Assembly (NCBI GenBank): GCA_017795025.1 | Contig: CP051243.1 | Coordinates: 1,054,001 to 1,118,000, forward strand | DNA length: 64,000 nt | Origin: Flavobacteriales bacterium | Lineage (GTDB): Bacteria; Bacteroidota; Bacteroidia; Flavobacteriales; Schleiferiaceae | Reading direction: 5' to 3' | Shown here: one piece after another, positions 18,346 through 25,315 of the stretch | How the letters are laid out: every line of letters begins with the position of its first letter | Position numbering within the stretch: position 1 is the first letter of the stretch | The notes under the pieces: generated by a model | Databases searched by the model: none | The model's input: the letters and a program-made list of their open reading frames with translations, nothing else | Told to the model about the DNA's origin: nothing | Position numbers and translations under genes: made by a program

Positions 18346-19813
18346 AGTCCTCAGCAATTAGATTGGCGGTAATTTCGGCTCCCATTAAACAAAGGGGTAT
18401 TCCACCGCCGGGGTGAACACTGCCGCCACAAAAGTACAGTCCTTGAATTTTACGAGAGAAATTGGGATGCCGCAGGAAGGCCGAAAAAGTATCATTAGAA
18501 CCCGCTCCGTATAAAGAACCTTGGAAACTCGATGTGCGACTTTCAATTCTTCGTGGATCGAGATAATCTTCAAACACAATTAAGGCCTCAATATCCCGAC
18601 CTAAGATTCGACTTAGCTTTTGAATAACTATTTTACGTACTTCTGGAATAATGCGATCCCAGTTCTGGCCCGTATTTCCGGGGGCATTAATGAGGATAAA
18701 CCAATTCTCGGCACCCTCTGGTGCATCTCCCTCTCCTTCCTTAGAAGAAATATTTAGGTATATCGTTGGATCCTCGCTAATACGTCCTTCCTTAAATATG
18801 GCATTAAACTCTTGTCGATAGTCTTCGCTAAAAAAGATATTATGCAAGTCAAGTTCAGGAAAGCTTGCTTTAATACCCCAATAAAATATCAATGCAGAGG
18901 AGCTCCTCTCTTGCGCTAAAGTTTTTTCGGGAGCCTCTTGGTCGGACATTAGGTTTCGATAAGTCGGAACAATATCCATATTGCTAATAATCAAGTCTGC
19001 CTCATAACGAGTGTCTCCCACCCATACAGCACGAGCTTTTGCATCTTCAACCTCAATTCGATCGACCTTACTTTTAAAAGTGTAACGAACCCCTAAATCA
19101 AGGCCCAATTTATATAAGGCTTGCGGAATTTGGTGCATTCCCCCTTTGGGGTAAAAGGTTCCGATATTGTGCTCCAAATGCGGGATGCTGCTCATTACTC
19201 CAGGCGTTTGATAGGGATCGCTACCGTTATAGGTAGCAAAGCGATCAAAGAGCTGCACTAATTTAGGATGCCCTAATTTCTTTCGGTTTAAATCGTGCAA
19301 GGTGCCATTTAGACCTAATTGCGGCATTCTTAGAATCGAAGCCAAAGTGTCCTTATTCAAATAACTCTTTAAGCGATGCAAGCTTTTGCGGAGAAATACC
19401 TTTTCGGTGTACTTATAGATGTAGCCACTCTTTTTTAGGTAGTCCTCGATTATTGCTGGTTCCAAGCCTAATTGCTCTCCCGCCTCCTTTGCAAAGTCCA
19501 CCGCATCAGCATAAGCACTAATCCTCGTACCGTCCTCCCAAAAGTAGTTACATGCAATATCCTTTTTATAGTAGTCAAAATAATCGCGAGGCGATTTCCC
19601 GCATTCGGTGATTAACTGATCAATGAGTTTTGGGAGGGTGAATAGCGATGGCCCCGAATCAAAGCGGTAATGCTCGTTTCCAACTAGGCCTAGTTTACCT
19701 CCCGGACGATCTGCTGCTTCAAAAACCTGGACTTCATAGGACATTGACGCCAAGCGTGCTGCCGTTGCTAGTCCGGCAATGCCGCTTCCAATAATGATTG
19801 CCTTTTGACTCAT
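18338..19813 (-). CDS. crtD: Carotenoid desaturase, CrtD-type (1-hydroxycarotenoid 3,4-desaturase)
   Basis: A 491-residue FAD-dependent desaturase of the CrtI/CrtD family: dinucleotide-binding IIGSGIAGLATAARLASM and FEAADRPGGKLG at the N-terminus, FDSGPSLFTLP shortly after, and the C-terminal GGSVHPGGGIPLCLMGAEI. The SVHPGGGIPLC form is typical of CrtD, whereas phytoene desaturase CrtI usually reads THPGAGIPG; together with the adjoining cruF and crtZ this favours CrtD. A phytoene desaturase is the alternative. First gene of the operon; no phytoene synthase or lycopene cyclase lies in the window, so the early pathway must be encoded elsewhere. Confidence 0.85.
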   Translation of the reverse strand: MSQKAIIIGSGIAGLATAARLASMSYEVQVFEAADRPGGKLGLVGNEHYRFDSGPSLFTLPKLIDQLITECGKSPRDYFDYYKKDIACNYFWEDGTRISAYADAVDFAKEAGEQLGLEPAIIEDYLKKSGYIYKYTEKVFLRKSLHRLKSYLNKDTLASILRMPQLGLNGTLHDLNRKKLGHPKLVQLFDRFATYNGSDPYQTPGVMSSIPHLEHNIGTFYPKGGMHQIPQALYKLGLDLGVRYTFKSKVDRIEVEDAKARAVWVGDTRYEADLIISNMDIVPTYRNLMSDQEAPEKTLAQERSSSALIFYWGIKASFPELDLHNIFFSEDYRQEFNAIFKEGRISEDPTIYLNISSKEGEGDAPEGAENWFILINAPGNTGQNWDRIIPEVRKIVIQKLSRILGRDIEALIVFEDYLDPRRIESRTSSFQGSLYGAGSNDTFSAFLRHPNFSRKIQGLYFCGGSVHPGGGIPLCLMGAEITANLIAEDYA

Positions 19814-19863
19814 CGAAATACTTGGCTAAACAAACTATAATAGCGCTTACTTGTTCAAGAGAT

Positions 19864-20448
19864 ATGCGAAAGTTGTTAAAAAAGATGAAGGAAAGCTCTC
19901 CCTTAATCAAGGGTTTCCTGATTTTTTTAGTTCTAGCTATTGGTCTGGCGGTTTCAACTGCTCCTAAACCTATTCCTGTCGACTATCGAGAAGTTAGTTT
20001 CAAAACGAGCAGTGATAGCAGAATTTACTTTCATAATGTAAGGTCTTATTATTACGACATCGATCGGCTCTCCAAGCGCCCTATGGAAATTTACCGCCTT
20101 AAGCGAATTGGTGAAGAACGTGCATCCGAAAGTCTGAATTTCGATATTATCAGGGCGGCGGCAATTGATGAGGCCTTCATCTTCGCTAGGGTTGGCACCG
20201 CCTATGAACAATGCGATAGTCTGACCGTTAAATTTGAAAAGTATCCTGAGGCTGAGGATCTTACTTTAATAAACTCCGAGAGGAACTTTCAAATTGCGGC
20301 TAAGGTATACACCTCCATTTTGGAAAGTCGGCCAGTGTATCTCTGTTGTGGAAGCGATACCCTCAAACAGCTTTACGTTGATAAAGCTTCGCAACTAGAT
20401 GCCGAAATAGCCTTAGAGGATTATTTCAGATTAACATTAAAAAACTAG
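19864..20448 (+). CDS. Membrane-anchored protein of unknown function
   Basis: ATG 19864 gives 194 residues: a basic N-terminus (MRKLLKKMKESSP), one membrane segment (FLIFLVLAIGLAVSTA, about residues 18-34) and a periplasmic domain of mixed alpha/beta character with no family I recognise. A longer reading from 19798 would overlap the crtD start region and is unlikely. Two bases separate it from the next small membrane protein, so they are probably co-transcribed. Confidence 0.65.
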   Translation: MRKLLKKMKESSPLIKGFLIFLVLAIGLAVSTAPKPIPVDYREVSFKTSSDSRIYFHNVRSYYYDIDRLSKRPMEIYRLKRIGEERASESLNFDIIRAAAIDEAFIFARVGTAYEQCDSLTVKFEKYPEAEDLTLINSERNFQIAAKVYTSILESRPVYLCCGSDTLKQLYVDKASQLDAEIALEDYFRLTLKN

Positions 20449-20450
20449 CA

Positions 20451-20921
20451 ATGAGCAATTATTCGATGCATGGATTAAGAGTTTCAAGAAACATGGGACT
20501 GATGTTGGGTGGATTCCTGCTCCTTTTCTTTTTAAGTATGAGAGGCCTAGGCTTAGCGCATGAATACTATTTACGCGTATTCAATGCGGTTATCATGCTA
20601 ATTATCATGGGCTTAGGAATTAAGCAATATCGGGCTTACCTAGATGAGGAAAATTATGGGAGCTTCTTTGATCTCTATAAGATTTGCCTTCGAATTGCCT
20701 TTATAGGGATAGCGAGCTTCAGTGTGTTCTTGGTAATCTACTTGGACATCATAGACCCAGTGTTTATGCAGGAATTGGAGCAACTTGAAAGCCCCGTCCC
20801 CTATCTAAGTCCGGTAATGGCCTCGGCTATTGTTTTTATAGAAGGCATGGGTTCAGCCTTAGTCTTCAGCTACCTACTCATTCAACTGATGAAAAAGCCA
20901 AGTGGTGTGGTTACCGCTTAG
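20451..20921 (+). CDS. Small polytopic membrane protein (DUF4199-like)
   Basis: A 156-residue protein with four predicted membrane helices (about 16-31, 41-56, 77-98 and 123-146). Length, helix spacing and the sequence GSFFDLYKICLRIAFIG between helices 2 and 3 recall Bacteroidota DUF4199 proteins, but the match is by pattern only. It follows the previous gene by two bases and is closed by a strong terminator. Confidence 0.6.
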   Translation: MSNYSMHGLRVSRNMGLMLGGFLLLFFLSMRGLGLAHEYYLRVFNAVIMLIIMGLGIKQYRAYLDEENYGSFFDLYKICLRIAFIGIASFSVFLVIYLDIIDPVFMQELEQLESPVPYLSPVMASAIVFIEGMGSALVFSYLLIQLMKKPSGVVTA

Positions 20922-20948
20922 GAAAAGATAGTTTGACTCAGAGTCTTG

Positions 20949-20982
20949 TCCCATCTTCTTTTTAGAAGGTGGGATTTTTTTT
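20949..20982 (+). terminator. Rho-independent terminator
   Basis: A perfect 11-base stem (TCCCATCTTCT / AGAAGGTGGGA) with a TTTT-type loop and eight T residues closes the preceding two-gene unit. Confidence 0.9.
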
Positions 20983-21354
20983 GTCTAAAAACGGGCTCTA
21001 TTGAACGGCACTTCGTATTCCGTATCCGACTAATCTTGATAATTCTTCAGCAGTTCATTTTGATAAAATTCATGTTTTGGCGGATTTTAATCTTATCAGT
21101 CTAAACGCCCTAACAACAGCCCTTTCAAACTATCACTTTTTCAATTTTATGCTGATTTGGCTTTAAATTTTTATTATCACTTTTTATTTTGATAATTAAA
21201 TTATTAAGACACTAAATACCTTAAATCATTATTTATAAGATAGTTATAGTATAATAAAGAGCTAATAAATTAGTATTAATTTTTTTTGATTAAGGTTATT
21301 AACAGTTTGTTGTTAATTCTACATTTGAAACAGTGCTAACCAATCAACACTCCC
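20983..21354. other. AT-rich gene-free leader before the motor-like operon
   Basis: About 370 bases without a plausible coding frame on either strand and very AT-rich from 21120 to 21310, in contrast to the short gaps elsewhere. It ends with an exact -7 element TACATTTG at 21320-21327, 28 bases before the first gene of the operon. I see no tRNA-like or riboswitch-like fold. The length suggests upstream regulatory sites for the operon. Confidence 0.45.
21320..21327 (+). promoter_or_regulatory. -7 promoter element (TACATTTG) of the motor-like operon
   Basis: An exact TAnnTTTG match upstream of ATG 21355. TTTG stretches at 21306-21309 and 21285-21288 are not at ideal -33 spacing, so the second element is uncertain. 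Confidence 0.55.
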
Positions 21355-21888
21355 ATGAAAGGAAGCAAAACTTTACTATTTATCTTTTTAATGTCTTTTT
21401 GGGGATATGCCGATAACGACTCTCTTCGGCTCAATTCCCTTGAAAATGAACTTGCTGTTTATCAATCCCGATTGGATCGATTACTCCGAACCCAGGACCA
21501 GGTGCTTAAGGAGGCGCGTGATTTAAGAATGGAGATGATGCTGCACGAATCGAATCGAGACTCTCTTAATCAACAAATCGCCGGTCAAATTTCGGAGAAT
21601 CGTTCAATGATGGACGACTTTTCGGCCAAACAAGTGCAAACCGAAAGGGCCTTAAACCTGGCTTTAGACCAGTTCCAACAAAGGTTTGAACAGCAAAACC
21701 GTGTAGCTGCGCAATTAGAAGCCCAGCTTCAAGGACAAGTCAACTACCAGCTCATTATTATGGTAGCGGCCTTTGCCACCTTAATTGTTCTATTCATTCT
21801 CCTGAATAGAAGTAGTATCCGAAAAAGCTTGGCACATAGCAATGCCAGCTGGAATCAATTTCAAGATCACTTCCTAAAAAACAACTAG
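21355..21888 (+). CDS. Periplasmic coiled-coil protein with C-terminal membrane anchor
   Basis: 177 residues: a signal peptide-like start (MKGSKTLLFIFLMSFWGYA), a long charged heptad-rich helix from about residue 22 to 130 (many Leu, Gln, Glu and Arg, with hardly any Gly or Pro), then one membrane helix (YQLIIMVAAFATLIVLFILL, about 132-151) and a short cytoplasmic tail. I recognise no family. It is the first gene of a five-gene operon whose next product is GldL-like, separated by only two bases, so I infer a periplasmic rod or assembly partner attached to the inner membrane beside a motor. It has no counterpart in canonical gldKLMN loci. Confidence 0.75.
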   Translation: MKGSKTLLFIFLMSFWGYADNDSLRLNSLENELAVYQSRLDRLLRTQDQVLKEARDLRMEMMLHESNRDSLNQQIAGQISENRSMMDDFSAKQVQTERALNLALDQFQQRFEQQNRVAAQLEAQLQGQVNYQLIIMVAAFATLIVLFILLNRSSIRKSLAHSNASWNQFQDHFLKNN

Positions 21889-21890
21889 TC

Positions 21891-22505
21891 ATGCAAAAAG
21901 AACAAACAGCCGTGCGCAATGGAAAAAGGAGAAATGGCCACTCCAAACAAAGAAACGGTCTTAAACAACAGCGAAGCGCTATTCAAGCTCAAGCTATCCG
22001 TCCAATTAACGGAACGGAACCCGAAAAAAAGGGTAAGCTCGACACCATCACCTTTATTTATGGATTTGGTGCTGCCATTGTACTGGTAGGTGCCATGTTT
22101 AAATTCCTTGGATGGTCCTTTGCTAATGAACTCTTTATCGTTGGACTAAGTATCGAGGCCGTCGTGTTTATGATTTCTGCCTTTGAGCGCAAAGAAGAAG
22201 AGGTAGAATACAAATGGGAAAACGTGTTTCCCCAACTACAAGGTCAGGCCAATGGCCATAGCTTAAACGGCAATGCCTATGGCGATGCAATGGAGCAATT
22301 CCATTATACGCTTAGGAGTATGACCGATGAGGTTCGAGATTTAGCCACTAGTATGCGTGACATCCGCGAAAGCATACAAAGCTCCTCCATAAGCTCCAAA
22401 TCAATGCAAGAGCAAATGGAAGACTATATCGACTTAATGGATCATTACAACGAAAATCTGCGTGTGATCAATGACAAGTACGATCAGGTATTAGACACGC
22501 ACTAA
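21891..22505 (+). CDS. GldL-like inner-membrane motor subunit (paralogue)
   Basis: GldL forms, with GldM, the proton-driven motor of the T9SS and gliding machinery. This 204-residue protein has an unusual basic, Gln/Asn-rich N-terminal extension (about 48 residues). The GldL core follows: TM1 FIYGFGAAIVLVGAMFKFLG (56-75) and TM2 NELFIVGLSIEAVVFMISAFE (about 79-99). The TM2 glutamate Glu89 in GLSIEA matches the conserved, proton-pathway glutamate of GldL. The KYWENVFPQL-like segment after TM2 also resembles GldL (VYPEL). The tail is a predicted cytoplasmic helix. No gldK or gldN is nearby and the next genes encode GldM-like proteins, so this is a second, divergent GldL rather than the T9SS one. 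Confidence 0.85.
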   Translation: MQKEQTAVRNGKRRNGHSKQRNGLKQQRSAIQAQAIRPINGTEPEKKGKLDTITFIYGFGAAIVLVGAMFKFLGWSFANELFIVGLSIEAVVFMISAFERKEEEVEYKWENVFPQLQGQANGHSLNGNAYGDAMEQFHYTLRSMTDEVRDLATSMRDIRESIQSSSISSKSMQEQMEDYIDLMDHYNENLRVINDKYDQVLDTH

Positions 22506-22520
22506 GCGAAAGTCGAGTTT

Positions 22521-23924
22521 ATGGCTAACACGATAAAAATATCGAAGTCCAAGAACCTGATCTTTAAAAAGCTCAGCTTCCTATACTTGGTATTCATTTT
22601 ATTCTTGTTTCTCTCAAGCCCAGGTAAGTTCCTCGATCACTACGAGAACTTAGAACCTGCCCAAGAGGCAGTTATTGAGCGACTTAAGGAGCAAATGAAA
22701 AACCTTCCGGAAACTGAAGCTAAGTCGAAGGCCCTAAAGCTTGAAACCGAAAAGGCCCTTGCTACCCTCGAAGACCTCCGGGAGAATTACCATCAATACC
22801 GGGCCACCAACCATATTGCCGGTGAAAAATTGAAGGAAAACTTATTCGCAACTAAAGAAGTTCTTCAAACTAACCAAGGAGCGCGCCTACAATCGGCCCT
22901 CGCCACTTATAACACCGCCTATCAAAATTTTGGCGGGGTTGATTTAAGTGATGAGTTACTTAAGCTTTTAGACCATAGCGATCAAGAGTTCGAAGCCCGA
23001 GAGTTCTTTTTTAAAGAAACTCCAAATGCAGTAATTGAATCTGTTATCAATCACCTGCAAACTACCATTCTACTTAGAAGTATCGAATTACTCCAGGGTG
23101 AAAAGGCACAACTTTTTAAAGAGGAAGTGCTCCCTGCCGGTCAATTAGACCTCATCCAAAATTTTAAAAAGTCTCTTACCCGAGGTGAGCAACTGCTTTT
23201 TAAAATTCGCATCCCCGACAGTGTGCAGCAACTTCAAGTGCTAATCAACGGTGAAAAGTTAATGCCTACTGAAGTAGATTCCGCCTATTGTCATTTTAGT
23301 TATTTGCCTCCTCAAACTGGGGCGTATAACCTTGACTTACTCTTGGATGATCAGCATTTCTATCACAATTTTAAAGTGCTGCAACCAGGAATCCGAATCA
23401 ATCGCAGTGGTTCTAATTTCATCAGTCAGGTTGGTGAGACGCAAACGCTAAGCTTAAACCCCAAATATTTACCTAAAGGTGAACTCGAGTTTAAGTCGAA
23501 ACATGCTGATCTTAAGTTTAATGGAAATGCCTTAGAAATTACTCCTTTACATGCTGGTGCCTTTGATGTTCAAATGCTTTGGCAAGGGCAATTCATCGAT
23601 TCCATTGGGCTTTTTGCCCAAGATGTGAGTGTAATTGATGTAGCGCTGATGGATTTGGCTGGCAAGGAAAATAAAGTACAAAAGGTGGCCTACCTTGAAG
23701 CAACTAATCCCTTTTGGCAAGTTGTGAACTTCCGTTTGAGAATCACCAAACCAAACGGCAAGCAAGTAGTGCTACACAATGCTACTCGATTCTTGCGAAG
23801 TGAACTGCGAGAAGCCATTCTTCAGGCTCCCAGAGGCAGTGTATTGGCTTTCGAGCAAATCAAAGTAATAGGCAAGAACGGCTACACTTACCGTGATGGT
23901 CGCTCGATAATAAAGATGCTATAA
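22521..23924 (+). CDS. GldM-like periplasmic motor protein, copy 1
   Basis: 467 residues. The N-terminal membrane helix KLSFLYLVFILFLFL (about 18-32) matches the MINLMYLVFIAML helix of GldM. A helical, charged domain (about 45-190) corresponds to GldM domain D1, followed by beta-rich domains. The C-terminal 70 residues (FWQVVNFRLRITKPNGK, then APRGSVLAFEQIKVIGKNG) reproduce the last domain of GldM, where GldM has PGSRVYFENIKATGPDG. The resemblance is by pattern and topology, not by search. It is slightly shorter than T9SS GldM (about 515). The stop overlaps the next start (TAATG), so the two GldM-like proteins are made in a fixed ratio and could form a heterodimeric shaft. Confidence 0.8.
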   Translation: MANTIKISKSKNLIFKKLSFLYLVFILFLFLSSPGKFLDHYENLEPAQEAVIERLKEQMKNLPETEAKSKALKLETEKALATLEDLRENYHQYRATNHIAGEKLKENLFATKEVLQTNQGARLQSALATYNTAYQNFGGVDLSDELLKLLDHSDQEFEAREFFFKETPNAVIESVINHLQTTILLRSIELLQGEKAQLFKEEVLPAGQLDLIQNFKKSLTRGEQLLFKIRIPDSVQQLQVLINGEKLMPTEVDSAYCHFSYLPPQTGAYNLDLLLDDQHFYHNFKVLQPGIRINRSGSNFISQVGETQTLSLNPKYLPKGELEFKSKHADLKFNGNALEITPLHAGAFDVQMLWQGQFIDSIGLFAQDVSVIDVALMDLAGKENKVQKVAYLEATNPFWQVVNFRLRITKPNGKQVVLHNATRFLRSELREAILQAPRGSVLAFEQIKVIGKNGYTYRDGRSIIKML

Positions 23925-25315
23925 TGGGGAAATATATACGTATAAAGAAGTCTAAGAACCTGAGGTTTAGATTGATCAGTATACTTTACCTACTGTTCAT
24001 CTCCCTCTCGATTATCCAGATTCCCATTGGATGGTTAAGGGTAAACCCTAACCTTAGAATGTCCCTATTGAGCTTAGACAGTCTTAATAAGGAAGCTGGA
24101 AATATTGAAGACTTAAAGCAAAAGGTGAAGGCCCTCGAATCGGATTTCATCACCTTCGCGGGAAGCGACCCGGCCACCGGAGAACTACTAAACCCTGAAA
24201 ATTACGCCCAAACCGATCAGTACTTTTTGGAACAAAAGAATAGTGAAATCCTATTTAAGGACTTGCAAGTATTGACCGATAGCATGGACGCCCTACCGGA
24301 AGACAATGCGGTTCGAATAAACTTTGAAAAGCTTTTCGCTTCCGATCTCGAACATGGGCTGCGGGCTAAAACGCCACAAGTTTGGAGTACCTGGAAATTT
24401 TCGCATGTACCAGCAACGGTGGTTAGACTGCAGATGGCCGATCTCATTTTAAAGTTAAACCTTCTTCAAGGAGACTTTGAGATTGACCCCCAAAGTAAAG
24501 TCAATAACCCGGAGCTGATTTTAGCCTACAACATTGATAAACTTCACATTGGCGACACCGCCTATTTTGTGTACCAAGGAAAAAAACGACCTAATTTATC
24601 CTTGGCAGTAGGAAATGAAAAAGCCCAAGCTTACGAATGGGAAAAGGACACCTTAATTTTTGTTGCCTTAGACACGGGAGCTTATCACTTAGACTTTAGT
24701 TTAAATGAAGAAAAGCGTCACTTCGAGTTTGATGTGCTTCCCAGTAACTTTAAAGACTTAGAATACCGCGCTCCTAAACCCTTCTACTCAGGTCTCCCTC
24801 TAAGTTTACCCATTCAAAAAACACAGCAAACCTTGAACTTTGAATGCACCTGCATGCCTGGTCAAGAGATTCAAGCTTCCAATGGCGAGCTCAAGATTAC
24901 CCCAAGGCGATCCGGTTGGTGTTATGTAAAAGGTAAAGGTGCCGAAATCGGAAATCTGGCCTTTGAAGACTCTATTTATATCCACCCTCTTCCCGCCCCC
25001 ATGATTCAAGTGAGCGGTTTAAGTGGCGATCAAATATCAATACGTCGCTTAAAACAGTCAGCCGGGCTTGATATAAAACTAATGTTCCCGGAACAAGACT
25101 TAGCCAGCGCCTATCGCATTGAAAGCATTGAGGCAAAACTATACGGATCCTTTGGCGAGAAAAGTCTAAAAAGCGGACAAAGATTGGAATTGCAGGAAAC
25201 CGACCTCAATGGCCTGCGCTACATCGAAATCGAAACCATTAATCTATTAGGTCCTGATGGTGAATTAAGTATAAGCGACCGACTCATTATTAATGTAACT
25301 AACCATGAAAGCTAA
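23924..25315 (+). CDS. GldM-like periplasmic motor protein, copy 2
   Basis: 463 residues, arranged like the preceding gene: the same KIKKSKNL-type N-terminus, one membrane helix (LISILYLLFISLSIIQIP, about 17-34), a helical segment with periodic Leu/Lys/Glu, then beta-rich domains and a final domain ending in IEIETINLLGPDGELSISD, comparable to GldM's FENIKATGPDG. The shared KSKNLxF start suggests tandem duplication of one ancestral gene, but the middle regions have diverged and this copy has a Cys-containing FECTCMPG segment absent from copy 1. It overlaps both neighbours by a few bases. I infer a hetero-oligomeric GldM-type rotor with copy 1; a homodimer of each is the alternative. Confidence 0.75.
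   Translation: MGKYIRIKKSKNLRFRLISILYLLFISLSIIQIPIGWLRVNPNLRMSLLSLDSLNKEAGNIEDLKQKVKALESDFITFAGSDPATGELLNPENYAQTDQYFLEQKNSEILFKDLQVLTDSMDALPEDNAVRINFEKLFASDLEHGLRAKTPQVWSTWKFSHVPATVVRLQMADLILKLNLLQGDFEIDPQSKVNNPELILAYNIDKLHIGDTAYFVYQGKKRPNLSLAVGNEKAQAYEWEKDTLIFVALDTGAYHLDFSLNEEKRHFEFDVLPSNFKDLEYRAPKPFYSGLPLSLPIQKTQQTLNFECTCMPGQEIQASNGELKITPRRSGWCYVKGKGAEIGNLAFEDSIYIHPLPAPMIQVSGLSGDQISIRRLKQSAGLDIKLMFPEQDLASAYRIESIEAKLYGSFGEKSLKSGQRLELQETDLNGLRYIEIETINLLGPDGELSISDRLIINVTNHES

Noticed and set aside
18338-19813. Phytoene desaturase CrtI
   Set aside because: Motif SVHPGGGIPLC and linkage to cruF and crtZ favour the CrtD branch, although CrtI cannot be fully excluded.
20983-21354. Riboswitch or structured RNA in the AT-rich gap
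   Set aside because: No conserved stem or known riboswitch core is visible; the sequence is low-complexity AT-rich.
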